A stretch of 64,000 nt of DNA from Hevea brasiliensis. Lineage: Eukaryota > Streptophyta > Magnoliopsida > Malpighiales > Euphorbiaceae. The notes beneath the pieces are model-generated. The model worked only from the letters and a program-made list of their open reading frames with translations. It was not told where the DNA came from and searched no databases. Shown one piece after another: positions 21,239 through 32,369 of the stretch (position 1 is the stretch's first letter; the number at the start of each line of letters is the position of its first letter). The stretch lies in NCBI RefSeq assembly GCF_030052815.1, contig NC_079510.1, forward strand, positions 34,985,024 to 35,049,023. The letters run 5' to 3'. A program made the translations under genes and the position numbers.

Positions 21239-22826
21239 ATCAGCAGACCGACCAGCTCGGGAATCTTCAAGTTCTCGTTCCATCTCCGCTATCCTCTCCT
21301 CATAATGCTTCATCCGCTATTCCATTCTGGCGATGTAGTCATTAGCAGAGGAGAGCTGAGCTTGTGCAGTTGAGGAGTCTTGGATCGCCTTAAGGATCTC
21401 CTTCTTTAAGGCATGGGCTTTCTCTCTAAGTACGTGCTGATTTTCAATGGCCTCTAAGCCCAAGCTCATTATCTGAGCTAAAATATCATCCATGCTCTCC
21501 TTTGCCAACCGGTTCCGATCTTCTTAGAAGCAGATGGAAGCTCCCATGACTTTGGCTAGGCCGGGATTCCCCCTTGTAGAGCGGTTCCTTTCCAATAATT
21601 GGATCAGAAGTTGAGCGCCCCGGGAAAGTGTCCTGACCATAGGACCGGAAGACTCCCCTTCTACATTGGAAGAGATCGGAGGAAGAGGGGGAGGTGGAAG
21701 CTCGATTTGCTGAGGAGCAGGAGCAATGACCTCTACGTCAGGGATCGGTTGCTTCTGAGATCGAGGAGGAGAGCTCGGCACCTCTACTGATTCACGATGA
21801 GGGGTCTGAGCATCAACAATGGTGGCCCCCTTCATCACCCTCACTTTTCTGGAGACATCCCTTTTTCGCTTGTGGCTCTCCTTGGAAGCATCGCGGCCCG
21901 CCATACCTGCACAAAGAAGAAGTCAGTGAGTTCGCTAAGATTCAGAGACCAGGGATATGGATAGTACCAGGGCCGAGGTCAGAGAGCTAAAGCTCGTATT
22001 CTTCATTAGTGATTAGCCGCATCATCCAATACTTCAGTTTGGCCATCACCGCGTCTAAGCAAGAGAATTTCTGAGTGGATGCTTGAGACTTTAACTCTTT
22101 CACCACGGTGTCTTCGTCCTTATTTAAGGCGATCTTTTTTGGGATCGGAGCGACCAAGTGTTGCCAACTCTGTGGCATACCCTCAAAGCCATTCCGAATT
22201 TTGCTCCTCAAAATGAAAAACCAGTTTTTCCAATTCTTCAATGAAGAAGGGAGATCGGTAAAGAGAGAATAGTTAGGCTTAGCCTGAAAGAACCATAACT
22301 CATCATCCTTCCTTCGGGCAAGCCTATGTAGTTCGGCAAAGACTTTAGCCGTGGGTTCCAGTCCCTTAGCTGGACAGAGGCCTCGGAAAGCTATTAGAGT
22401 CCGCCAGGAGTTTGGATGCACTTGAGCTACCGAGACGTGGTGGAATTTTAGGACGACCTTGTAAAATTCGTCTAAAGGAAAACAGAGCCCGGCCTTCAGT
22501 TGCTCTTCATACACCATGATGAGATCACTCTCATCAAAGAAGTGGTCGGCTCGATGATCGCCGTGGCATTTGATCAGTTCAAAGGAGTCGATCCGCAGAT
22601 TGTACTCTTGACTTATAGATTGAAGATCGATTTCTCTCAGGACCAAAGGCAATTCGTCCACTGGTAGGTTTTCTTCCGAAGATACCGCCTCGCCACCGCA
22701 AATGACCGATCGGAACGAGGCCGCGGCCGCTTGACCACCTAATCTAATTACGTCACCCTCTTCCGAGGTCCACGAAACATGGATAGAAGGCGGGCTCGCA
22801 GCTCTCTAACCCTCGGCGCCTCTCAT
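21239..22826 (-). pseudogene. Tat antisense ORF (transposase_28-like domain), N-terminal and middle parts
   Basis: Read on minus from ATG at 22826. One TAG at codon 7 is followed by a clean frame of about 270 residues to a TAG at 21989-21987. Residues 60-220 contain LRIDSFELI, CFPLDEFYKVVL, QVHPNSWRTLIAF and a W/F-rich end, the pattern of the putative gypsy-type transposon domain (Pfam Transposase_28) known from antisense extra ORFs of Tat elements. A predicted 61-bp intron links it in frame to a basic Ser/Pro-rich middle and a coiled-coil tail, with two more stops. It then continues at 8064-7765. Molecular function is unknown. Confidence 0.75.
21907..21967 (-). other. Putative 61-bp intron of the Tat antisense gene
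   Basis: On minus the donor is CCTG|GTACTATCC and the acceptor TTCTTTGTGCAG|GT. Exon 1 ends with one base of a codon and exon 2 begins with two, so the frame is kept into ATGGCGGGCC. It is short for a plant intron. The TAG at 21989-21987 lies upstream in exon 1, so this copy would not read through. Confidence 0.45.
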
Positions 22827-22980
22827 TTTCAAGAAAACAAAAGAAGTTTAACTAAGAAAAGAATCAAAACCCTTACCGAAATGTGATCGGTGCCAGAAAT
22901 ACTTGAAGAAACGAGAGAATTTTGAAATTGCTAGCAAAGTGCTGAAAGTGACATAAGGGAGCAACTGATTGACCCTCCCC

Positions 22981-22989
22981 CTATTTATA
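22981..22989 (-). promoter_or_regulatory. TATA box of the Tat antisense gene
   Basis: TATAAATAG on minus, about 155 bp upstream of the antisense ATG at 22826. Confidence 0.6.
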
Positions 22990-23731
22990 CTCGTCTAAGC
23001 ATTTAATGCTCACGAAGTCCCAAGCAGCTCATCGGTTAGCGAAATTGGCCCGCTTTCCTGACACGTCACGGGAAGGTTCCAGAAACACAATAATAAAATC
23101 AAATAAAATGAGATCATTTAGCTAGGGTTATCGGATTGGGCAAATTTTCAGAGTAACAGATCGGCTAATGATGATTTAGTTGGAGATCAGATCAGATATG
23201 CATATCAAAGATCGAAAAAATAACTGATGCAATAATTAAATAATAACCTTCAAGTAAAATTTTATTTCATTTCCAAAAGGTCAGATTACATCATTTGGGC
23301 GATCTCAAGAGATCGGATTATATCATTAAGAGAACCTCTAAAGATCAGATTACATCATTTGGGCGATCTCTAAAGATCAGCACTGCATCTTACCTAGTGA
23401 GGACTTATGTCAAAGCCTAGTCTTGTGGCTGAATCAAAAGATGTGTTTGATCAGAAAGCCAGCCATAGGTATCGGATAGATGTGCAGCTCAGATGGGGTG
23501 ACTATGACTCTCATGATGGTGAGTGGAGTCATCGTCGATGTCATCGACCAGAACCGAGCTACAGTTGGGACGCCCGACATGGTGAGGAGCCAAATGAACT
23601 TCAAGAGGCAGTCACCGACATTAAGATTGAAATTAACAGTACTCTTGCCCAAGATTAGCCCACCAATTATACTGGTGGACCGATTCGAGATCGGCACGAT
23701 CGTCATTTTTTTATCTTGATCGGTAAATCAG

Positions 23732-23860
23732 TCAGGTTCCCTCACTGTCATCAGATATTGTTCTCATAATTCTCCGATCGCTAGGATCGTAAATTTTCAG
23801 GCGAGGGGCAAAGAAAATAGTCGAAAAAAGTTCAAAAGTAGTCACCATAGTCGGAATCAT
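23732..23860 (-). CDS. Small antisense ORF with its own TATA-like box, unknown
   Basis: A 42-codon frame on minus starts at ATG 23860 and ends TGA 23732-23734. A CTATATATATG box lies about 75 bp upstream (23936-23946) inside sequence resembling the promoter region of the main antisense gene: both have TATA followed on + by GCATTTAATGC or GCATTTATTGC. The peptide has a hydrophobic N-terminus and an acidic C-terminus. No family is recognised and it may be chance. Confidence 0.25.
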   Translation of the reverse strand: MIPTMVTTFELFSTIFFAPRLKIYDPSDRRIMRTISDDSEGT

Positions 23861-24582
23861 TACCAGAGAAGCTAGAATCAGAGAAATAAAGAGACTGAAG
23901 GAGAAGTGAAGTGTGAAGGGGCTTTCTCGCGGGTGCATATATATAGTGCCTGAGCATTTATTGCATACAAAAACCGAAGCGCATGCATCGGTAACCAAAG
24001 GATTAATTGCGTTGACCAAGACAAGTCGGATGAAGAGGAAAATTCTAGAATGGGAGAGATCGGGAAGCGATGAGGGACCCGATATGAGAAAGATCAAAAA
24101 ATGGTCATAATAGAGAGATCAGAAGGAATAGAGAACGGAAAGCATGAAGAGGATAAAATGACTTCCAATAACTCTCTTCATAATCAAAGCCGAGTTAGTT
24201 AAAGCGTTGCAGGCATGATCAAATCTTCACCACATGCATCATTTGCAGAATCGCCCACATTGTTGATAGACGCCAAAACAGTTATGGCAGTCCTGTACAT
24301 CCCAATCTCCACCGTTGATCATACTTGTAAGGATGAACCCGGAGCCCTTGGATCAAAAGCAGACGACAGGTTCGGCACTTTTTATTCCCAGCCCTCGGAT
24401 CCATCTTGTAAGGCAAGATCCTGAGCCGTTGGATTAAGAAGAGAAAGGACGGATATTCTGAATAGGATCTCAGCCGCCCATTTTGATTCTCTTTAATTCT
24501 CAGACATCGGATTATGTCCTTTGAATCCAGACCTTCCTTCTCCCCATGAGAGATCCTGACTCTTCATTAGAAGCACCCGTTC

Positions 24583-24591
24583 CCTATAAAT
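24583..24591 (+). promoter_or_regulatory. TATA box, presumed Tat LTR promoter
   Basis: CTATAAATA on + in an otherwise GC-richer stretch, with TAATACTGTAGAAGGG downstream. It is the best + strand core promoter in the LTR segment. Confidence 0.55.
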
Positions 24592-25624
24592 ACCTACATG
24601 TAATACTGTAGAAGGGACGAACAAAAAAGGTGGTGGTGATTATAATGGAAAGGCTCTGAAATTTAATTCAGTCTTGCTACTTTGCCATTCTAAGCTTGCA
24701 TAAAATCCAGAAACTTCAGAAACTAGTTTTCTTAAGTATCTCCATTGAAGGAGTTTTAAACCCTGAAATTCTTCATTTTCAGTCTGTTCATTACTCTGCG
24801 AAACCATTTTTTGTTTAGTTTCATCTTCATCACCCTAATACCAGCATATTATTCTCCAAGCTTGATCTCATTCTGACCCAGTTACCGTCGCTTCGACTCA
24901 ACTGCATTCTGACCTGGTTCTCATTATTTCGAAGTAAGCATTAGTCCCTTGACCATCAGCTTGCAGCTCTACAATATTTGTGGTCCCAGAGTTAGTTCAA
25001 TAGCTTCAACCTCCCACAGGTAAGTGTCTAGACTGTCACTTTATCGAATGCTCGTGTTTTATTTTCTCTACTTTTATGCTCGAAATTTCCATTAAGTTCA
25101 GTTGCACTAAAAATCCCAACGTAGATTATTCAGGCCAATAGTTATTTCTTGAGCTTACTTCTTCTATTCATTCATAAACTTTATTTATTTCTTCTTAGTT
25201 ATCATTTCCTTCAAAAATAGGTGTTTTGGTTGTGGGCAAATTGTAGGTAACTTAAAAAATATTGGTAGAAGTATCTTAACGTGAATGTTTTTGAACAAAT
25301 AAAAATAACAAAAGGTTGAATAGTAGATCAGAGGAAAAAGTTATGAGGTCGGGCTACTAAACAAGCCCAGGAGACAGCATAATAGAGCAGGAATCGAGAT
25401 GAGATCGGATCCCAGACTAGTAACCAAAAGAGATCGAATATCGCCAGCCAAAGAGTTCTGACAAGGCAATCGCATAGGATATCGGCAAAAGTTTGGTCTT
25501 GTATCCATCCTCTAGTTATAAGGCATTAGTGGGTTAAGAAAAGCATTGTGGGGGTTTCTGGCGCCTTCAGGCGCCAAAATCCTTAGTCCAAGGTCCCTAC
25601 GGTATGCGATCATAACAAACACCC

Positions 25625-26190
25625 TAAGAGATTGGGGGAGAGTTCTTACCTAATTCTCATTTAAATAAAACATGGAGATTGGAGGAGATTTCTTATCCGA
25701 GATCCTTTATTTAAAACTTTAAACCGAATACTTTAAGAGATCGGGGGAGAGTTCTTACTTGATTCTCTTTTAAATAAAACATAGAGATCGGAGGAGAATT
25801 CTTATCCGAGATCCTTTATTTAAAACTTTAAACTAAATACTTTGAGAGATCGGGGGAGAGTTCTTACCTGATTCTCATTTAAAACATGGAGACCGGAGGA
25901 GAGTTCTTATCCGAGATCCTTTGTTTAAACTTTAAACCGAATACTTTAAGAGATCGGGGGAGAGTTCTTACCTGATTCTCATTCAAAATTTAAATAAAAT
26001 ACGAAGATCGGAGGATAGTTCTTATCCGAGACCCTTTACTTTAAACGTTAAACCAAATATTTTAAGAGATCGGGAGAGAGTTCTTACCCGATTTTCGCTA
26101 AAATCTTAATAATGTATGCGGAGTTCGGAGGAGAGTTCTTATCCGAAATCTCCCACTTAAAACTCTAAAAAACATATCTAGAGATCGGTA
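25625..26190 (+). repeat. Tandem array of about 107-bp units in the Tat LTR
   Basis: GAGATCGGGGGAGAGTTCTT recurs at about 25632, 25738, 25845, 25950 and 26063. Between these, a half-unit GGAGGAGAGTTCTTATCCGA recurs with the same spacing, so each unit is a diverged internal duplication of about 50 bp. Confidence 0.85.
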
Positions 26191-26582
26191 GAAACTTCTT
26201 ATCTGAGCTCTCTTAACAAAATCCAAATTAAAATAACACAACTCCAATACACAAGATAACTTTACTCGACACCTATTCACTAAAGGGCCATTTCACGAAC
26301 TCGTGCTCTTGGGCAACCCAAAATAAATGAAATATCAAATACTCCTTTATTACGCACAAAGGATTAACATCATCACTATCCCAACCCTCTAATTATCTTT
26401 TTAATTTATGAAGAGCATAACATTAAATATGTTTACCCTCATTGAGGGACGAGGAGGGGTGCCTAACACCTTCCCCGCCTGTATACGGACCCCGAACCTA
26501 GAATCTCTTTTCTCTTTTGAAGTGGTTTCCTTTTAATTTATTTTCACAAAATGGTTTTCTTTAATTTCCCTCAAAATTAGAG

Positions 26583-26592
26583 TGGCGACTCC
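26583..26592 (+). promoter_or_regulatory. tRNA-Arg-type primer-site motif
   Basis: TGGCGACTCC matches the complement of a plant tRNA-Arg 3' end (GGAGTCG + CCA), the primer used by Ogre-type elements. It is odd to find it beyond a 3' LTR. Confidence 0.4.
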
Positions 26593-26651
26593 TCACTTTT
26601 CCCACTTCAGTGAAGAGCTTCATCCAAGCGACCGCAAAATACCTTGGGACA

Positions 26652-26930
26652 AAAATAATAATTTTTTTTTCAAACTGTTTTTTTTAACAACATCTAAAAA
26701 TTATATATATAATTTTTTAAAAACAGTTTTGACCTCCAACCATGGTGTCAAATAGGTACTAAACCCTCATAGTTAATTTTCATTAGTTATATTCAACCAC
26801 ATAATTTTGTACAAGTATGTGATTTATTTTGTAAGTTAATGAATTTGATCAGATGTTCTTTAACTCTTTTTTCCCTTTTTTCTTATTACTGTTTATATGG
26901 TATTGATCTCATTCTACAATAATGAAGCCA

Positions 26931-27003
<73 letters not shown>

Positions 27004-27010
27004 ATAAAAA
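26652..27010. repeat. AT-rich spacer with (ATT)n microsatellite
   Basis: No gene seen. A pure ATT repeat of about 24 units runs 26931-27002 and abuts the left end of the Mutator-like element. Confidence 0.9.
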
Positions 27011-27218
27011 GGTCTAACAGTCAAATTTGGCCAAAATTTTATGTGAATTATCAGTTATAGCTTATTTTCGCAAATCAGATTCAATAGTAATCACGAGAGA
27101 GAATTGAATTTGGAGATGCGCATGTGACAGCCAAGTTAGTATAAAATAATAATATTTAAATATGAGGCCCACGGGAGTTAACCATGATTAACATCACGAA
27201 AAAAATGTCTACATTTTA
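27011..27218. repeat. Left terminal inverted repeat of the Mutator-like element
   Basis: Aligns by eye to the reverse complement of 40273-40515. Shared words include TTGGCCAAAA, AGTATAAAATAATAATATTTAAAT-like sequence and AACCATG, with scattered substitutions and short indels. Confidence 0.75.
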
Positions 27219-27420
27219 GTAAATTGAACGGCTCCTACTCTCACCAGTTAGTTAATTCTTTTTGCAGATTTAGTGTTAGTATGTTGTCTTTGATTAGGCC
27301 TTCTGAACTCTAATTCAGGCTCTAAATCAAGTCTATTTGAACTGGGCATTAAATATCTCAAAATTTGTGTCTTTGTCATGCTCTTTTTCATAGTGGCTGT
27401 GTTGAAGGAAAGAGGAAAAA

Positions 27421-27842
27421 ATGGGGGACAAAGGTGAAGTTTTGAAGGCTGTGTTGAAGGAAAGTGTGGATTTAGTAATAGATCTGAGCATATTTGAAGC
27501 CATTGATAGTCTAGTTACCATTTGTGTTTGGTGTGCTTGTTTTGGGTTGAAACTGTTAAGCTTTCTTTTAAGTGTAGGAAAGCATACCCATTGAGGAAGT
27601 GTTGAGGATACGAGATGTAGCAAACATGGTCTTATAACTAAGGCTACCAAGAAGAGGGTAACCATTTTTTGCCACAACAAGCTTGAAGAGAAAAAGGTAT
27701 TGTTTTAATTAACCCATTTCTGTTTTTGTTTGGCAATTTAGCTCTTACCTTCTTGTTATGCTTCAACTTTATTTACCAGCTGTGTTTTAGGAGAGTAAAT
27801 CCTTGAAGTTTTTGGGGTTAATGTGGAATCCGCTATCATGGG
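27421..27842 (+). pseudogene. Captured plasma-membrane H+-ATPase fragment, exons 1-3 (5' part)
   Basis: ATG at 27421 opens MGDKGEVLKAVLKESVDL (27421-27474), the highly conserved N-terminus of plant P-type plasma-membrane H+-ATPases. A 103-bp intron follows (27475-27577, GTAATA...GTGTAG). Exon 2 (27578-27696) reads ESIPIEEV, then after a one-base deletion RCSKHGL...HNKLEEKK. A 94-bp intron (27697-27790, GTATTG...TTTTAG) precedes exon 3 with ESKSLKFLGLMWNPLSW, cut by the Tekay insertion at 27842. Retained introns show capture of genomic DNA. Only the cytosolic N-terminus is present, so no pump could be made. Confidence 0.88.
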
Positions 27843-30800
27843 TGTCACACCTTACCCCTCTGTAAGGCATAGCATGCTCCCGTAGAATACTTAATGAACT
27901 ACCGAACTTCACCTACCGATAACTCATTAAGTACCCTACAAGGGATTTTAAAACAATTTTCTTACATTTTGGAAGTGGTGAGCATTTTGGTAAGAATTAA
28001 AAACCATTTATTCAAAGTTTAAATACTAGTAAAAATTTTTGTCCATTCAAATTTTGTCGCAGATTTTATAAAAATTTTGACAGAGTTCCCTCTATATTTT
28101 GAGAAACCAGTTCTTCAAATACCTGTAAAAAGCACTTCCAAAACTATTTTACAACTCCAAACCTCCAATAATTCACAATTCAACTCAAGTCAATCCATTT
28201 CAAAACAGTTTCACAATCCAAGTCAAATTTGTCAACTCAGTATGTTCAATAATTCCATTCACAAAACATAAGGCAGAAAATCCATATGTACAAATATCAA
28301 ATTTACAAAGAAAATCTAAAAATAATAATATTATAGTTTATTTACAACTGCTCAATTTACATTGATACTTATGACATTACAGTATTTACATCAAAATAAC
28401 CATAAGGGTATAAAACAATACCCGTACAAAAAGGGATCAAAAAGATCTTGTCAATCCCGCACTCACTCACCTGCTTTCTCCTTGCTTTTATCTCGCGATA
28501 AGAATTTAACTATCGCTGAGTATAAACATACTCAGTGGTGCACAATAAAGATTTAAAATGCGATACATAAATCATTTATTGATGAAACATAATTTGAATA
28601 CTTCACAATCACATTTCGCAAATATCAAAGCTCATAACAACTCATTTTGTCAAATAATATATTAAACAACAGTTTAGTCAAACAATTGCATAAACACAGT
28701 GTTGCCAAAGTCGTACACAACTTAAGCCATGACACAAAATTTTCGATCAATGCCGTGTTGTACACCACGACAAAGCAATCTCAACCCCATTAATCGAAAC
28801 CAATGAGGGAGGTGGCTAGCTAGCTAATGAGTACTCATCCGATCTACAACCTCAACTGGCAAGCCAGAGAGGGAGGAAAATAAATGATCTCAACCCCATA
28901 AATGGAGGAGGAATAATAAGTAACTGTCATGCTAAGTGTGAATCAAAAATTCGTTTCAAACATTTCATTCAAATATTGCATACAAAAATCAATCCATTTC
29001 CAAAGTTACAATTTGATTACAAGGTGGCAACACAAAAGTTCATAAATTCATAATGCGTAATAAATCAATTTTTCAAGGACAAAATGCTTAAATAGGGTTT
29101 ATTGTGCACAAACCTCAAGCGAGTCGTCCCTTAGCCTCGACTCGTTTCCTTGGGTTCCTTCCCGATATTCTTTTCAACTAAAACACAAAATTTTACAATA
29201 TTTCAGTACTAGAACTTAACATAAATCCCAAAATAAATTTTAACTTCGCATTTACCTATTTCTAATGTGTTAAATTCGACGTTCTCGAAATTTTGTGTTT
29301 TGGGTTACTATTCACTGCACTATTTAAGTCAAATAATTGACTTTCTAAGGATTAATAGGTATGGAAACTCCAACTTCACCCACATACCACATTTTGTTCA
29401 TTAAACTTGTTGGTTTTGGTCACTTTATCAAAGCATAGGTCATTTTGGCAAAATTGCCAATTTTCGGTTTTGTGCTCCGAAGTTGCACTATTCCATTGGT
29501 CGATCTACTGTTGGAATTTGACAAAACTTCCTTCATAGAAAATGTTCCTTATTGTCTTAAGTGTATTCTCATTTTTGGATCACCTCAATCGGAGTTTTGT
29601 AGCTCAAGTTATGGCCAAAATAAGTTTCTCGTTCACGCAATCGCTCATACTGCACTTTTGGGTTCTGGCAGATTTTGGTTCAAATTTGGTCAGTAATTTG
29701 ATTAAGTTAAGTTCATAATTTGGTCTAACTTTCTTCATATGAAATGTTCTACTATGTCTTAGGTTTCCATCGGTTCAAGAATCGCCTAAATCCGAGTTTC
29801 CTAGAGAGAGTTATAGCCATCCAAACATTGCTGCTCAATGAATTTTCTGCAGAGGTGCAGGTTTGGTACCCTAAATTTGTTCAATTATTTGAATGGGTTA
29901 ATGGCATAATTTGGGGTGATGTTCTTCATTAAAGTTTTAGATCTATATGCCCTCTAACCCCTGGCCAAATTTCAGGTCAATTTGACCTGTCTAACTCGAG
30001 TTATGACCAAATGAACGATTCGTTCATTTGGTCATTTAATCTTGAGGCAGCCTGCTATCAATTCACTTTGGTCAATTGTTTCACCAAGTTTTGGTCAGTT
30101 TTTGGCCATGGTTCCTTAATGAAAATTGTGCTCTTTTATGTCTATTTTCATCTTCAATTGGTGGCATACCAATTGGACTTGTGAAATTTGAGTTTTGGTC
30201 CTTCAAAGTGGGTTTGGTCATCTTGCCAAGAAGATGACCATTGACCTACGAATTTAGCTAAATTTTCCACCATTCCCATACAATTTATTTGGTCCTAATT
30301 GATCATTATTTCATTTCACAATAGGTCAAATATGCCATTTATGCATTTCTCCAATTTTTGGTTCATAAACCCTTGCATTGAAACCCTAAACTCACTAACT
30401 CTTGCATTTAACCATAACTAGTGCACTTAACCTTAACCATTCAACTAATCAAAGCTTTTAAACTCATTCTAATGCATCAATTTCATGTAAATCATACTCC
30501 TATCAAGCTGCCCAAATTTCAGTTTGGTCCCTCACAATTTTTTTCTTTTTCATTTCTTTAATTTCTAGTTAATTAGGCTAATAACACAACTAATTCAACA
30601 AAAGAAATCAAAGTTAATCTACTAACCTTAGTGCAGAATTTCTTTCCTTCAAACTTCTTCCTTTCTTCTTTTTTTTTGTTGTCAAGTCCTCTATCAAGGC
30701 TTGAAATCAAGGTTTAATATTGGAGGTTTAACTTTCTATAGTGGAATTAGGGATTTGATCAAGCTCAAAATGAGCTTTAATGGAGGTTTTGGGTGAGGGA

Positions 30801-31530
30801 GAGGGAAGATTAGGGTGAGGCGGCAACTTAATGGAAAGAAGACCAAATAATATTTTTTTTTCATTTCTTTTCTTTATTTATTTTAGTTGATGGAAGACCA
30901 CAAAATCCCATTTAATTAATTCAATTTATTAATTTAGTTATGACATCATGCATGATGTCATAACTTTTGACTTTTTTCATTTTCATCTCTTTTTCTTTTT
31001 TTTTTTTCTATTTATTTTTCTATTAGTTCTTTAATTTAATTCTCGATTCCAAAATTTTCTTTTCTCCGATTTTATTTGACAGTTAGGTCAGGAGTCAGCT
31101 CTCGGGGTCAATTGACCAAATTGCCCCTCGCCGGTTCATCCCGGTTTGCAAATAATCCAATATTTCTTCCGCTCACGACCTAATTATTTGGTGACTTAAC
31201 GATTCTTTTTCGTGATTTTCTCTTTTCCACTTTGTGTTCATAAGGGTCCTAAGGACCGCAGCGTCACTACTTTTACGGTTGAAATTTGAGTTTAAAACGA
31301 CTTCAGCTGATCGTTCAGAGGAGGTCACTCATCGCTGTGACTCTCGGCTCGTTTAACCTCTTATGTTCTGTTTTTCTTATTTATAGTCAACTAATTAAAC
31401 ATTACTAATTATTTGTATTTATGGCTTCTCAAGTTGTCTTAAGTGTGACCCTAATCCCAATAATTGTCCGGACTGACACCGGTCACCGGAACAGTGAAAT
31501 ATACCAGGCTATGCAAACGGGGGTGTTACA
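27843..31530 (-). repeat. Tekay 3' LTR (left copy)
   Basis: Runs TGTCACACC...GGGTGTTACA on +. Nearly identical to the right LTR over long stretches, but with clusters of scrambled differences at about 28446-28515, 29636-29650, 30012-30050 and 31160-31330. ORFs within it have paralogous copies in the other LTR and are not genes. Confidence 0.95.
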
Positions 31531-31532
31531 AT

Positions 31533-31546
31533 TCTCTCCCCCTTAA
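31533..31546 (-). promoter_or_regulatory. Tekay polypurine tract
   Basis: TTAAGGGGGAGAGA on minus lies two bases from the 3' LTR. Confidence 0.75.
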
Positions 31547-31577
31547 AATAAATTTCGTCTCGAAATTTTACCTGGTA

Positions 31578-32334
31578 TCAATCTCTGAATAGCTGTGGGT
31601 GCTGTCTCCTCATGTCCTCCTCTCGTTCCCAAGTAGCCTCCTGGCCCGAATGATGGTTCCACAGCACTTTTACTAACGGTATCTGCTTGTTCCGTAGCTG
31701 TTTCACCTCATATGCCAGAATCTCTATGGGTTCTTCTTCATATGTGAGGTCTGGATTCACTTCAATTTCCTCTACTGGTAGTACATGAGATGGGTCTGAT
31801 CGATACCTCCTCAACATAGACACATGGAAGACATTATGTATCTTCTCCAACTCTGGAGGTAGTGCCAAACGATAAGCCAAAGGACCCACTCTCTCCAGAA
31901 CCTCATATGGCCCAATGAAACGAGGGCTTAGTTTTCCCTTTCTGCCGAATCTCATAATTCTCTTCCAAGGAGAAACTTTGAGGAAAACTTTCTCACCCAC
32001 TGCATACTCAATATCCCTTCTTTTCATATCAACATAGGACTTTTGGATGCGATGCGACTTTAAGTCGATCTCGATCACTCGATTTTCTCTTGATCTGTTG
32101 AACAATTTCGAGTCAGATCATCTTTCTTTCACCCACGTCATCCCAACACAACGGGGTTCTACATTTTCTGCCATACAAAGCTTCATATGGAGGCATCCCA
32201 ATGCTTGATTGGTAGCTGTTGTTGTAAGCAAACTCAATCAAAGGCAAGTGTGTATCCCAACTGCCCTCAAACTCAATCACACAAGCCCGTAGCATATCCT
32301 CCAAAATCTGAATTACCCTCCTCAGATTGGCCAT
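31578..32334 (-). pseudogene. Tekay integrase C-terminus and chromodomain
   Basis: Two open pieces. 32334-32113 holds the integrase core end ([27 protein letters not shown]). 32105-31578 holds the GPYEVLERVGPLAYRL C-terminal domain, VFHVSMLRRY, and a final chromodomain with KVLWNHHSGQEATWE. The chromodomain is known to steer chromovirus integration to modified histones. The two pieces lie in different frames, indicating a small indel near 32105-32113. Confidence 0.92.
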
Positions 32335-32369
32335 CTGTCTGTGGATGGAATGCGATCTTGAAGTTCAAT

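Larger units (their letters stand above)
21239..26651 (+). mobile_element. Tat 3' LTR, right part
   Basis: This continues the segment cut at 8064. It holds the antisense gene (minus), a + strand TATA box at 24583, an array of about 107-bp repeats (25625-26190) and a conserved block GGGGTGCCTAACACCTTCCC near 26455. A TG...CA pair (7191...26651, ending CTTGGGACA) would make an LTR of about 6.3 kb; Tat elements of the Ogre type can have LTRs this long. The end is uncertain, because a primer-site-like TGGCGACTCC occurs at 26583. Confidence 0.5.

Noticed and set aside
22970..24100. Idea that this is an ordinary host gene on minus
   Set aside because: The domain content, flanking Tat structure and repeat arrays explain it as the element's antisense gene and promoter region.
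27333..27680. 115-residue minus frame
   Set aside because: It is the reverse-strand shadow of the captured H+-ATPase exons and introns, which carry the recognisable protein on +.
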